Notes: generated by a model not told the origin, from the sequence alone. DNA of 64,000 bases from Synanceia verrucosa (GCA_029721515.1 CM056558.1:14539240-14603239), one strand, 5' to 3'; shown: positions 12,969 through 28,188, counted from the stretch's first letter. Numbers and translations are program-made.

Positions 12969-13216
12969 TCAATAAACGGTGAGGTTTGTATTTTAATATC
13001 CAGGCATCCTAATAGTTACTGAGGCATAGACTGTATCTACGTAGCTAAACGCACATAAGTATACGCGGAACTCGGATTCACACAACACGGAGTTACCTGA
13101 CAGTCGGAGATCAGGGGAAAGACTTTCCTGTCACAATTCTGAAGCGCTATTGGTCACATTCCTGGTTGCGTGACGAATACGGAAGTGAGCAGTCTCTGTA
13201 ATGTGATGTGAACAAA

Positions 13217-13650
13217 ATGATCGGAGATCTGTTGCTATTCGGGTAATTTGATCGGTTTCTGATATGTTTCACATGCAATTATATTTGATCGAAATGTGCT
13301 GCGTGTATACGTGTTCCTGAACACTGTTTTGCTGGTTAAAATAGCGGCGTTTCGAGCTAGCTAAATAACAAGCTAGCTCCGTGCTTATGCCAGCTCACCA
13401 GCTAGCATTAGCTTAGATAACCTGTCAACAGTTTGTCTCTTTGTGCTTGTAGGACCTTACTGATAAATGCAGGGGCAGTGCTGAACTTCAAACTGTGAGT
13501 ATTGATCTTATTGTCACACTTTTGAATATCTCACATGAGAGCTACAAAGCAAAATACACAAACCAGTCAGTTTGGAGTTTAACTGTGGATGTTTTATAGC
13601 AAAAGGAAGGAGTCACAAGGATTTGGAGATGAGTCAAGATCGCCGACAAC

Positions 13651-13700
<50 letters not shown>

Positions 13701-15521
13701 GGGAGAAAGATGGGGGGGGCGACACACAAAATAACCAAGAAGTGTGAGTCAGATTAATGCATTTCTCAAAGCTCTGCCACAAATAACTGCCTTTCAGGTG
13801 ACAACATCAGGGAGTTTCTGCTCAGCCTGCGATACTTTAGGATCTTCATCGCTCTATGGAACATATTCATGATGTTCTGCATGGTTCTGTGAGTAATCAA
13901 CCTTATGTGGATGCTGGTTCTGTGGCTGTAGACATGTAATTGTTGGATGTGTGATAGTGAACAGGCTGCACTGTCTTGAGAAAAACTTAAATTATGTCAC
14001 CAAATAGGATATGTATTATGTAGTGTAATTCCCTCATACACAGTGTTGGGAATACTGGAGCACCACATTTGTATTGATCCACATCTCCAGCATATACACA
14101 GGGTACAATGTTCAGCTGTTTGTCTGCTGGAATAGTTGTGACTGATTTTTCATAATATACCAGTGGGCATGGGGTGCCACAGACAGGGGTAATTGCCAGA
14201 AGTATTCGCTCACCTGCCTTGACTCGCATATGAACTTAAGTGACATCCCATTCCTAATCCATAGGGTTCAATGTGATGTCGGTCCACCCTTTGCAGCTAA
14301 CAGCGTCAATGCTTCTGGGAAGGCTGTCCACAAGGTTTAGGAGTGTGTTTATGGGAATTTTTGACCATTCTTTCAGAAGTGTATTTGTGAGGTCATACAC
14401 TGATGTTGGATGAGAAGGCCTGGCTCTCAGTCTCTGCTCTAATTCATCCCAAAGGTGTTCTATCAGGTTGAGGTCAGGGCTCTGTGCAGGCCAGTCAAGT
14501 TCATCCACACCAGACTCTGTCATCCATGTCTTTATGGACCTTGCTTTGTGCACTGGTGCACAGTCATGTTGGAAGAGGAAGGGGCCAGCTCCAAACTGTT
14601 CCCACAAAGTTGGGAGCATGGAATTGTTCGAAATGTCTTGGTATGCTGAAGCATTCAGAGTTTCTTTCACTGGAACTAAGGGGCCAAGCCCAGCTCCTGA
14701 AAAACAACCCCACACCATAATCCCCCCTCCACCAAACTTTACACTTGGCACAATGCAGTCCGACAAGTATCGTTCTCCTGGCAACCACCAAACCCAGACT
14801 CATCCATCAGATTGCCAGATGGAGAAGTGTGATTCGTCACTCCAGAGAACACGTCTCTACTGTTCTAGAGTCCAGTGGTGGCGTGCTTTACACCACTGCA
14901 TCCGACGCTTTGCATTGCACTTGGTGATGTATGGCTTGGATGCAGCTGCTCGGCCAAGGAAACCCATTCCATGAGGGTCTCTGCACACTGTTCTTGAGCT
15001 AATCTGAAAGCCACATGAAGTTTGGAGGTCTGTAGTGATTGACTCTGCAGAAAGTTGGCGACCTCTTCACACTATGCAACTCAGCATCCGCTGACCCCGC
15101 TCCGTGGTCTACCACTTCGTGGCTGAGTTGCTGTCGTTTCCAAACACTTCCACGTTCTTATAATACAGCTGTCAGTTAACTGTGGAATATTTAGGAGCGA
15201 GGAAATTTCACGACTGGATTTGTTGCACAGGTGGCATCCTATCACAGTTCCACGCAGGAATTCACTGAGCTCCTGAGAGCGACCCATTCTTTCACAAATG
15301 TTTGTAAAAGCAGTCTGCATGCCTAGGTGCTTGATTTTATACACCTGTGGCCATGGAAGTTATTGAAACACTTGATTCTGATTATTTGGATGGGTGAGTG
15401 AATACTTTGGCAATATAGTCTATTTTATACCTTTTTTTTAAAGAGCCGTAGACTTAAGCGTGGTTGTTGTTTTTCTAACTGGATGAATGTCTTTAATCCT
15501 CACAGATTGTTTGGGTCATGA
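13217..15521 (+). CDS. smim7: Small integral membrane protein 7
   Basis: This is a 75-residue single-pass membrane protein of uncharacterised function, the same length as human SMIM7. The exons are 13217-13242, 13453-13494, 13600-13652, 13798-13888 and 15506-15521, with phases that join exactly. The product starts MIGDLLLFGTLLINAGAVLN, continues with a short polar stretch (KRKESQGFGDESRSP), and ends in a hydrophobic segment containing LRYFRIFIALWNIFMMFCM and the terminal LLFGS. Some exons are too short to find without homology. The donor of exon 3 (GT at 13653) is the first unit of a (GT)23 tract, and intron 4 carries a decayed Tc1 element. Poly(A) signal candidates are ATTAAA at 16220 and AATAAA at 16423. 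Confidence 0.95.
13653..13698. repeat. (GT)23 microsatellite starting at the smim7 exon 3 donor
   Basis: There are 46 bases of uninterrupted GT. The first GT is the splice donor of exon 3 (ACAACAG|GTGTGT). Confidence 0.95.
14187..15420 (-). mobile_element. Tc1/mariner element in smim7 intron 4
   Basis: The element is about 1.2 kb with imperfect terminal inverted repeats: AATTGCCAGAAGTATTCGCT near 14190 and, reversed, ATTGCCAAAGTATTCACTCA at the right end near 15415. It lies antisense to smim7. The exact ends are uncertain by a few bases. Confidence 0.88.
14254..15287 (-). pseudogene. Decayed Tc1-like (DD34E) transposase
   Basis: The N-terminal part starts MGRSQELSEFLRGTVIGCHL at 15287 (helix-turn-helix DNA-binding region). 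The C-terminal part is open from 14784 and holds HDCAPVHKA and, 34 residues later, the glutamate of NLIEHLWDEL, the last two DD34E catalytic residues. The first aspartate (WSDESHF) is at about 14838 in the same frame. An in-frame TGA separates it from the rest, at a place where the family has an arginine (consistent with CGA to TGA decay). The middle part between about 14980 and 15080 is also frame-shifted, so no functional transposase can be made. Confidence 0.9.
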
Positions 15522-17536
<2,015 letters not shown>

Positions 17537-20500
17537 ATGACAGCGTCTACAGCCACTCCGCAGATGATGAAGGACCGGCTTCTTCTGGCCATCGACGGCC
17601 AGAGCAATGTGAGTGTCGCCGTTAGTTTCTGGAGGACGAACTCGACGCAGAAAGACAGACAACAAGGCCAAATAGACTCTAGGTTGACAAAGTGGGGACA
17701 GTCGGTGTATTGCGAGTTAGTGTCTTCTGGCTAATTAGCCGGCTAACATTACTGCTTGGCTAAAGTAACTAGTGCCAGGCATTCTAGCGTCTAACGTTAG
17801 CCAACTGCTGTCTGCTGGCTAATGTTTATGAAGCTATTTTAGCTTCTGTGCGTACACTTGTAGAGTTAATAATGCTTAAGGATTGGAGACGTGGTAAACT
17901 GAGCTACCAGCTAACTTAGAAAGTGTAATGTTAAACCTACAGGTTGGTCAAATGGGGTTTCAGCAAGCTCAAGTCTTCGCATTAATTAGGATTAATAATG
18001 AATACATTATCATCTCTACTTTTTTTAATCATGCAATTAATGACATTGTCTTGTCATGCATTTTTCTGGCAAGTTATGGCAACCTTCGCAGAGTACTGTC
18101 CACATCTTCTGTACCACTGGTACTACTAGAGATTCAAAAGTACTGTTGAAGTGCCATGGCAATCTCTCAAGCTCAGTTTACTGAAGCTATAGTTTTTGTA
18201 TACTAACTTTGCATTTGTTAATATTTGTAATGACTTGTAGTACACTGCTGTGTTCCAAGTTTTAAGCGCTTAGGGCATCATAATCAGCTGATATGTTTTC
18301 TTCCAGATACCTGTATAATTTTGAAAATACAGATCAGTTTTACTGGCGTCATGGGTGACTCTTTGGCTGCCTTGGCTGCCTTTTTGGTGCAGTTAATAAC
18401 ATTGATACAGAAATCCATCCATCCATCCTTCCATTATCTACCGCTTATCCTCATAGGGTCGGGGGGGGGGCTGGAGCCTATCCCAGCTGTCTTAGGGCGG
18501 AAGGCAGGGTACACCCTGGACAAGTCGCCACCTCATCGCAGGGCACATAGAGACAGACAACCACTCACACTCACATTCACACCTACGGTCAATTTAAATT
18601 AGCCAATTAACTTAACCTTCTTGCTGTGAGGCGACAGTGCTAACCACTACACCACCGTGCCGCCCCTGATACAGTAATCCTTAGGATAAATCTGCCTGCA
18701 ATGGTCCATCGCTACCAGAGATATTAAAGGAAGAAAGAAGAAGTATTTAGTGGTCATATACATACAAGTACATACATGACATTTGACTTTGCATTTAAAC
18801 TTTCAGGAGCATAGGGCTGCTGTGTAAATTGCCTGGGAAGCAATTAGAGGTTCAGTGTCTTTCTCAAGGACACAATGACATGTAGACTGTGGGAGCCAGG
18901 GGTCAAACCTGGGGTTTCCTCCATAGTAAAGCGTATATTGGTGGAAAAATGTATAACATCTCATGGTTTATATTGTCATATCTCGTATGGTGGCCAAATC
19001 TATATCATCTCATGGTACAATGTAATATTGTCCAATCTTAGTTGGTGCAGATTCTAGTGCATGAGCTGCTATTGTCAGCCTTTTTTTTTTTTTTTTTTTT
19101 TTTTTTTACCTTACTTGCAGATTTGACTACTATTTTTTAAATAGTAGTCAAATCTTTGCATACAATCTCAGTTTGTCATATAGAGCCTGAAACCAACTAG
19201 AGTGTTCTTGACACACAGGTGCACATTTGAAAGTCTATTCAAATCATTCCTTTTTTCTCTCTTCCGAGAATGTGTTCATATTAAGCCTGTAAGGTTCTAC
19301 AACTGTATGTGGACACTGTTATTGTAATGCTGACAACATTATAGTATCAAGATTGTGATGTATAAACCTATGTGTCTTTTCAGCAGATATGCAACATGGT
19401 GGTAGTTATGGAGGTGATCTCCTTTTTGGAGAAATATCCTATCACCAAAGAGACACTGGAGGTGGGTTATATTCAGACCTACATTATGTGACTTTAACAT
19501 GAATACAATTGAATCTAGTTACTCCATAGCTGCTATTTAACACTGATCTTATCTCCCACAAGGAAACCCGTCTTGGCAAGCTCATCAACGATGTCCGAAA
19601 GAAAACCAAGAATGAGGACCTTGCAAAAAGAGCCAAGAAACTCCTGCGAAACTGGCAAAAGCTAATTGAGCCAGGGAAGGATGAGGTGTTGTCCAAAGGA
19701 CACACTGGTGCATCATGGTCTTCCAATGGTGGTGCTCATCTTTGCATTTCCACTCCAGCTGCATCCACACTGTCAGGTAAAACAGGTCCAGAGTTGAAAA
19801 ACAGAAATGACTTCAACAACTGCTCCTCCCCAAGGGTGGAGAAACCAAGTAACAAGAAACGTAAGGGTGACCAGAAGGAAGGGCAGTTTTTACCAGCAAA
19901 GATACCCAAAATGGCTCTGAATGATAAAATACAAAACTCCAACTTGCTACCAACCAATGGAATTGGTGGTAGATCTGAAATTTTTACAGATGCTCACGCA
20001 CATCAGCCTTTAGACAAGGAGATATCTGAGTCTTTGGACAATGGCAGACCAAATAAAATCCCAGTCAATGCTGTGAAACCTCATCCAAGTGCCCTGGGAT
20101 ACAGTAAGCCTCCTAGCACTTATTCTTTGCTCAAAGCATCTGTTTTGCAGCAACAAGCCAGACAGGAGCAAGCGATCTCTGAGGGGCAGTGTCGACCCAG
20201 AAGCCCACGCTGTTCCTTGCACAGTCCTCAAACTCTAAAGCAGGAAGCTGGTGTCAAACACAGTGTCAAACACACTGTATCACAAGCACAGGGTCTTTGT
20301 AGTCCCACTATAAGGCCTGGTCCTGTGGACACCTCTGGACAGGGGACTTCCACTCAGTCTTTCAATGGTTGTATTCAGGGTTTACACACAGACTGTTCAA
20401 ATTTGGATTCACGAAGCCTCTGGCCTTCCAGTACATCTCTTCACAACTCATATGTCGCCTCCTGCAGCGCTGTTATCAATTTGGAGGATGATGGTACTGT

Positions 20501-21155
20501 TAGCAATACAGAGAAAAAGAAAAGGCAGAAATACAGGCCAAAGGACCAGGTGGTACATTTAGATGGACAGAGTGTAGAAGACTGCACCAAACCAGTCAGG
20601 TTAAAAGACAGGAGACTTACATTTGATCCCGTAACAGGACAGATCAAATCCTCCTTTCAGAAGGAGTCTTGTCAGGAGGGGGAGGTCAGACTTGGCCAAG
20701 CAGCTGAGCCTCAGTGGTCAGAACAGCCAAAGCAGAATCCACCACCACCAGTTCCTCCCAGTCCTTTCCAGCAGACGGACTGGAAAGAGCTTTCGAGGAG
20801 CGAAATCATCCAGTCGTATCTCAGCCAGCAAAGCAACGTGCTGACATCGTCAGGCGCCGACACCCCTGGGGCAAACTTTTTCATGACAGAGTTCTTGAAA
20901 AAAGAGGGTCACAGAAGTATAGATGTGAAAAAAACCCACGTGTTGGCAACAGAACTCCCAGCCATGGATTTACCGGGGGTTAGCAGAGAGATCCTCAAAG
21001 AGGACATGAACAAACTACACAAGCAACACTGGTCTGGGGTTAACGGTTGCTATGACACGAAGGGTAGTTGGTATGACTGGACAGAGTGCATCTCTTTAGA
21101 CCCACATGGAGATGAGAGCAGGTTGAACATACTGCCATATGTCTGTCTGGATTGA
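17537..21155 (+). CDS. med26: Mediator of RNA polymerase II transcription subunit 26
   Basis: This Mediator subunit links the complex to Pol II and elongation factors in the nucleus. There are three coding exons: 17537-17608, 19387-19461 and 19563-21155, together 579 residues (human 600). Exons 1-3 encode the TFIIS N-terminal (LW) domain, residues about 8-90. It includes KDRLLLAIDGQSN, EVISFLEKYPITKETLE, ETRLGKLINDVRKKTKNEDL and AKRAKKLLRNWQKLIEPG. A long low-complexity Ser/Pro/Lys-rich middle follows, then the conserved C-terminal domain ending WYDWTECISLDPHGDESRLN...LPYVCLD, which binds core Mediator in the human protein. Exon 2 has a tandem acceptor (CAGCAG); the second AG gives the human-like protein. 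AATAAA at 22366 would give a 1.2 kb 3' UTR. Confidence 0.97.
18411..18666 (-). mobile_element. tRNA-derived SINE S1, copy 3 (internally deleted)
   Basis: It is in minus orientation in med26 intron 1 and flanked by TGATACAG duplications (18403-18410 and 18667-18674). The TGGA tail and the A-box head are present, but about 95 bp around the B box, seen in the copy at 52285, is missing near 18610-18618. Confidence 0.88.
18835..18925 (-). repeat. Fragment related to a tRNA-like SINE
   Basis: TTCAGTGTCTTTCTCAAGGACAC and a following GGGTCAAACCTGGGG resemble a diverged piece of the S2-type body with a B-box-like word. It is short and degraded. Confidence 0.35.
19120..19154. repeat. Perfect 16 bp hairpin next to a poly(T) run
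   Basis: GATTTGACTACTATTT, then TTT, then its exact reverse complement AAATAGTAGTCAAATC. A run of about 27 T (19081-19107) lies just upstream, in med26 intron 1. Confidence 0.9.
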
Positions 21156-23596
21156 AACTGTGGTCGGTTTTCTACATTGGAAGTTGTAAGCTGCCTTTAT
21201 CATCAAGCAGAGCAACTCAGCGTGTGTAAAGGCACTTTATTTAATTGCAGGCTGCTGTTTTGCACCGTTGTTGGAGTTTTTAAACATTGTGTGAGGTCAG
21301 TGGGAAGGAAAGAGGCTATGCATTGTCTGACCACTTAGTGGTGGGTGTTGAGTACAGATTGAGTTCCCAATACATACCATTCTTAACTGTTGTTTTTGCA
21401 TCCAAATTCCTTTTTTTCCACAGTGCAGTATTTTACAATCTAATTCAGGTTTATGTCAAAACACGATGGAGTAGTAAGCTACATAATTGAAACAGACATC
21501 CAATAGGTACATCTACTGATGATGTTTTTGCTGCCATTTGCTCATGCATCTTGAACAGAGCTGTCAAAGCTAAAACAGATGCTGTCTTCAAGTGGCTATA
21601 TCATCATTACCGTTGGTATTATCAACTGTCAACTGCTGTGAAAAGCCTTTATCATCACACATTTTAGAAGCTCTGTTTTCCCATTGCACAACTGTATCAT
21701 GCAGCAACTTTTAGCAGAAAGAATATCAGCTTGAAAAAATTTGAATATGTCTCTTGTGGTGTGAGGTTTGACTGCTGTTAAATAAAGTGACATGAAACTG
21801 CCAGATGTGACTGCAGTCTGGGGTGAGAGAAAGAAAGGGATGGAATAGTGAAGCTGATGTGGCTGTGCTGTATGATATTTATTTACATTTTTAGATTTCT
21901 GTACATGTTCAGACGACATGCACAAAAACATTTTTGTCAGATATCTTTATTTAGAATTGGTACAGTGATGCAACAGCAACAATACAAGCTTTTCCTGCTG
22001 ATACACCTACCTAACACAGGAAAACTCTTCAAAATGACACATTCTGATAATGTGAAATAATTTTATGTTGTACTTGCATTTTCCCTTTATTGTGTATTTA
22101 GACTGTAAAATAGGAATTGAAATGGCAGAGCAGATTATGCTACGAGTTTACATCTTTGTACTGTCGGGAATAACTGAGATGTGAATTGACATGCTGGAAA
22201 AAGTACTTAACATCATTCCTGTATCTATTGTTTGCCTTATGGAAACCTGTGTTTTCCCTAAAGAGCCTTAGTGAATGTACAGAAATTAGCCTTTTGTGTT
22301 CAAGCGAATGCAGGAGAGAACATATTTGCTACTTAGTCCTTTAAGTGGACATGTTGATATGTGTTAATAAAAAAAGAAGTGATTGTCTTCTCTTTACTCA
22401 TTTATTGATGGCTGTTTGCAAGCACTTGTACTAATCTTACTGACAAATGAATTCCAACAGTGTGGAATCTGATTTGATTCATCGTTTAGCTCAACACACA
22501 AATGACTGGCTTTTCAGAAAAATATGAGATGTCACTGAGAGTAAGGAAACTGTTAGGGGCTTCTGACATTTTTCAATTCATAAGAGCTTTATTGTCAATG
22601 AATTTCACTTGGTGTTAAAGCTTACGGTACTCATAAAATAGGAAAGAAGACATAACAAATGTGGAAAAAGTATTAAATATAATATATAAAATAAATATAC
22701 AGACATTGTATAAGCCAAGTACAATGTACAGTTGTTATATTTACAAAAAAAATTTGGCTATTGCAAATGGTATCAGCGTTACCAACATTTAACCCCGGCT
22801 AAATGCATTTAGTTTGGTCTCATTTATGTATATTTCAAATAGCTGGTTTAAACATAAGGATATATTGAAATTGTATTAAAAATGAACGCCAAGAACGTTC
22901 ATTTATGCACAAACTCGCCCCTAAAATTGGGGCAACTTTCGAAGTTTTAAAGGTATTTGTATGTTTTATTTATTTATTTATTTATTTACATTGAATATTT
23001 AAAACGGCAGCTTTAAAACTTTGAAACTCAAACTCCATCTACCGTTTTTAAATGCAGCTCACAGCAGGTCCATTTTAGACAGGCATGTTCGCGAACAGCT
23101 TTTATTTTGAAATGTGTGGTCAGAAGCAGTGTTTTCTTCATTGCTGTGGGTCTGACGGTTTGAAGGTTGACAGCTGATTCAGCAACAGCTATAAAAAGAG
23201 GCACGTCCTAAAGCCAGACCTGACTTACTAACAGGAATGTGCCTAAGGATATATTGCTTCAACAAAATGGGCTATAAAGTGGGATTCATCTGATCTCTTC
23301 AGAGATCTGGGAGCGTTTGGACTGTTTTTACATGTGCACAATGCTGAATTGAGAAGACTGGAATAATATGAAGATGTTGCTGTAGTTTCTGCAATCCATT
23401 TTCACACACAACAGAATATGAGTAAGTACTAACAGGATCCGCATGGGAGCAGCAGAGGGCAGCAATGCGCAATGGATGCGTCTAGTCTGCCGGAACCGAA
23501 GAAGAAGAAGAAGATGAAGGTTGAGCAGCGCCGTGCTCTCTGACGCCGTCGCAGTGAGACACACACCGCCGGTGACTCGTTACTCCGAGCTGGAAG
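21156..23596. other. med26 3' UTR and slc35e1 5' flank
   Basis: Likely med26 3' UTR runs to AATAAA at 22366-22371. After that comes AT-rich sequence, with a repeat-like TTTATTGTCAATGAATTTCA near 22590. Sequence turns GC-rich at about 23440-23600, the probable slc35e1 promoter and 5' UTR. No other gene was recognised. Confidence 0.5.
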
Positions 23597-26500
23597 ATGG
23601 CTGCGGCGGACCGGCCCCATGTCAGGGAAGGGATCCGGATAGTTTTTCTGTGTGTGGGCTGGTATGCGGTCAGCTCGGGAGGCAACATCGTCAACAAAAT
23701 TATCCTCAATGGATTCCCGTATCCGGTCACGGTCTCTCTGTTTCATATTATTTCTATCGTCGTCTTCCTCCCGCCGTTGTTGCGGACATGGGGAGTCCCC
23801 AAAACAGAACTGCCGAGTAGGTACTATCGGTGGTACATCCTACCTTTAGCCTTCGGAAAATATTTCGCATCGGTGTCCGCGCACTTCAGCATATGGAAAG
23901 TGCCAGTTTCGTATGCGCACACCGGTGAGTAGAGCGGATTTGATTTACTGTGTGTGACAATGTGAGGCCACCGTGTTAACTTGATGATGTGTCTGTACAG
24001 TCAGCTGATGTTAGCTTCGTGGCTACTGGCTAACGCTGGACAACTCAGCGACGCCGACACTTAACTAGCTTGCGGGCCCCGTTTAGTGTGGCGTTATGGA
24101 GGTTTTCATGTGAGTAAATGGTTATCTCACGACAAAGTTATCAGCTGTAGCCTCCGTTAAAGAATAACAAACAGGCTGCTGCTAGCTAGCTAGCTAGCCA
24201 ACTTAATTAAGGCAGATAGCACGTCAGGGGGAAGGTGCTTTACTGAACCTGCTGTATTGCAGTCTCAAACTTTGAGTTAAGCCTGCCAAATAAAAGTTCA
24301 CATTTAATAAGCTAATTGTTTATGGAGTTTTTTTTTTTTCTCCAAAGAAAGCCCGTGTGAAATATCATTAGGTTACCCACTGTGGAGTTAAATAACTCTA
24401 CAAAAGTTTGACTCCTTTTGCTACAACAGTCCTTTAACAGGTTTTAACGGTGTGACTACTACTGTGTTCATTTCAAGTTGGAAGTGTATTTAGAGGTGTT
24501 TAGTCAACTTTATGATCTTTTTGGTGGCTGCAGGTTGTGATGAGGTGTCTCTAAATGGTTAGACTTTAAAGTTCAGCAGTATCACAACTGAACAGCCTCC
24601 AAAATATCCTGAAGGTTTTATCAACACATTTCTCAAACAGTTTAAAAAATGGACACCCTCCAAACGTACTGCAGACCTTTCATTTAAGTGATTTACCCAT
24701 CAAAGTGGTGTCTGACTCTATAGTAAAATCAGTGTTATACTTAAATAGAATTCAGAAAACAGTTATTTTTTTACAGGTTTGAACCTCTTGTTCTAAACCA
24801 TTTCACAGATCCCTGCTGAGATTAAGAATTGACTGAAGAACTAGTAGGATTTATTGTAGGTGTTAATTAACAATTAATTAACAAGGGACATGTGTAGCTA
24901 AAGCTGTTATAATCCAAGTAAACTAGAAATGGCTCCTCATTTACACCACCGCATGCTCAGCCGCCAGCCTAATATATAAACATCTGCAAAAATCATGCAT
25001 TCCTGAAAATTTGAATGTTCAGTTTAACGGTTGAATACGTCTCATCTAACTGCTAATTTGCACATTTCAGCAACAGTATCGCACAACAATCATCATCTTT
25101 GACTGCACTCTGTCTCTTTAGCTAGCGGTCCGGGCAGGTTATTGAATCAAATTATCTCCCTGTCTTGTAGTAGTTTGTCCCAACTTCAACTAGATGTAAG
25201 TAGACTTCCAGTGAAACTGTTCTTCTCTTGTTTTGACCACTTCTAAGTTCTAAAGTATGTCAAAGAACCTTGGTGGTCCTTGGATGCAATTTTAGAGCAG
25301 CAGCTGCCGTGTCACTATAATCTCTGATGTTTGATAGCTAGCTTCTCCCTGTGTACATGGCAGAGCTCAAAAGCACCAAATCTAGTTTTGATGTTTGAAG
25401 TCTGAAAATGTGTGTTGGTCATTTTAGTAGCCATCCGGGAGCCATGACTCTTGAGTGAAACTCTCATTGTAGTTGACAAGAGACTCACACAGAGCCTCAG
25501 TGACACAGTGTATTAGATATGTTTGACAGAGGTTTTGGCCTGCCTCTGACGTACGAGCATTTAGCTGCTGTTGAATAGCATTATATATGTTTGTCATGCA
25601 AACAAACTGTGTTACACTTTCCCAAGCTTACATTGTCCCTTTTCTGTCTTCTTTTCCCACACAGTCAAAGCTACAATGCCAATATGGGTTGTGCTGTTAT
25701 CAAGAATTATCATGAAGGAGAAGCAAACCACAAAGGTGAGTAGGTTGACACAGCTAACATTGCACAAGGCCTGCTCAGTGTTTGAGACTGAGAAGTGGTG
25801 ATGTGGCACAGTACTGTGTCTGGATGCCTCTCATTTTACCGCCATCTGCAGCACAAGTTGATCATTTGTTCTGTGGTAGGGAAACTTAATATCCACCTGT
25901 CGGCCACATTCACTTGTTAATTGCCCAAATTCACTCAGTAGTTTACATATTATAGGAGCCAAATGAGTTTATTCAAAGACTCTTTTCTTTCATGCATAGT
26001 ATTTCAGTATGTAATATGCAGGTGGCGACAAGTCAGGAGTAATATGAGAACTAGATTTTCTGGCTCAGGGAGTTGTAGGATTTTTGACAGCTCACCTATA
26101 ATACTCTCTCCCTATGATGGTGCTGTAGTATGAAATATGTCACCTTGAAATCTCTTTATTGAGCTCTCTGTTTCTCTTAAATGGATATTTTTAATATCCT
26201 CACACAATAATTAATCATTTTATTTTATTATATTTGATTTTTTTTTTTTTGCGTTCACTATTGATTTGTTACTTCTTTTTTTTAGCCTTTCAGCAATATA
26301 GTGACAATAAATATTTTCAATGTTACTCATGAGCATAATGGAAGCTATGGAAGGGATTTAGACCAGACGGACTGTTAGATGAACTGTTGTCGATCCAAGT
26401 GTTATGTCAATATTATATTGAATCAAAACATCTTGAATCTATGTGTACGTATTTTAATTAAGGTATGTGTGAAAAGCACACAAAGCTTTGAGTGGTCAGA

Positions 26501-28131
26501 AAACTATAAAAGCATTATAGAAATGCACTTTGCATGCATAATCGTGTCAGTGTGTACAAATTCACACAAAGTTGATTAAGTTCTCTACTGATCAATTGCT
26601 TGGTCTATGAAATGTGGGAAAATATGAATAGTATTTTTTATTAAATAGTAATAAAAAATAGTTTTAAAATAATTTTACTACCATATTATGAATGTACTAT
26701 CTTTGTTTAAGAAATTACTTCAATGAATAAGTAATTGTCAAAGTATTTGCCCATTAATTTTTAGTCATTGACAAATTGATTAACTAACTGATCATTTTAG
26801 CTCTACAATTATTGCCCAGCCATTAACACCCTGGGCTGTCTTGGCCTGTATGCACTCTAGTAAAAGTGTTACACAAAGTACAAACTGTTAAATTGGTTTT
26901 CTTGACTATAATGCAGTTCTGCCTTCTACTTGTTGAGAAGGAAACCCAATCTCTTTCCCTTCTTGTCTGATTGCTGCATGAAGAGGGAAAAGTTCACATC
27001 GTCTCTAGAATACAGCGTGATTTTTCCATCCTGATGGTGCGAATGTGAGCGAGGGGACGTCCGAGTCTAACATCAGTTTGTCATGTTTACCTTACAGTGA
27101 GCACTTAAGTTTTCAGACAGACGTGGTTGAACATAGGTGTTGATGACGTGTTCCTGTGTCTGTAGATATTTTGTTTGAGTAGCTGCTGCGCTGTGCTCTA
27201 CTGAAGAACCTGAATTTGTATGGAACACACCAGAACATGTTAAAGACAGACCTGTTGCATCAGACGGCACTAGTGCATCTGATAAAGTGCACAGTAGAAC
27301 TGAGTACTGTATGGCTTAACATTCTGTCATGCATGAAACGTTTCCTTTTTACTGCCGAATGCCTTCAGGATGAATTTCTAAAATATGTTGCAAAACCAGA
27401 AATGGGACAGAAATCTAGGCCTCTACCAAAATAGATGAGACCGCTCTTAATTTTCGGGTTACAAAAACCAGCCTAGTTGCAATAGTGTGTGCGTGAGTTG
27501 TGTAAGTTATTGGATGTATCCGCATGCTCTGTGTGTTAGCAGGAAGTTATCAGGAACTAACTTTCAATGGTGTTGTTCTGCTTCTTTGTATTGAATCCTG
27601 TTTAATTATTTACCCATAATTTAACAGAGCTGGCTTAAAGACGCAGTATATAGTTATGGTGACGTTTTTTTGTTTGCATTTGTTTTTTTGCATGTTGCAT
27701 TTGTAATTTTTGATGGCAGTGAACTATAAATTGTCAAGTTAATACTCAGTGAAGTGTGTTCTCACTTTCACCCTTGTATGGTTGCTTTGAGGGGAGGAGA
27801 GTGTATTATTGAGTAGGCACACCAGTGGGTTTCACAACAATGCGTGTCACCATCATTTCTCATGATCTAGTATGCAAATATTTCTTGCTGGAGGTGTTTC
27901 TGATGGTTTCAGGCCATCAGGTGTTTTCCACCAAGTGTGTGGTCTGACAGAATGGTTAGTGTCTCCAGCTGGAGTCTCTGAAGGTATGAAAATGTTGTCT
28001 CGTTATCTTAACATGGTTGGCTAGATTGTGGTGCCTTGTGCAATTTACTGCAGAACTTGGCTACCAAATATTTCTTTTCAAATATTTCTTCTTCTTTTGG
28101 CTTAGAGGAAAGTTTGTTAATTTCTATGCAA

Positions 28132-28188
<57 letters not shown>

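Larger units (their letters stand above)
10818..13216. other. Intergenic region between tmem38a and smim7
   Basis: This is the shared 5' flank of two divergent genes. It contains a CAT/CAC triplet tract (about 11000-11038), a 188 bp hAT MITE (12325-12512) and a CA microsatellite (12926-12967). GC-richer sequence at about 13020-13200 probably holds the smim7 promoter. No other gene was recognised. Confidence 0.6.

Noticed and set aside
14468..14974. 168-codon plus-strand open frame
   Set aside because: Antisense of the Tc1 transposase remnant on the minus strand.
18321..18602. Open frame reading GGLEPIPAVLGRKAGYTLDK, with similar peptides at 52255-52596 and 59689-59979
   Set aside because: All lie inside copies of the TGGA-tailed SINE; the shared peptide is a by-product of the repeat, not a gene family.
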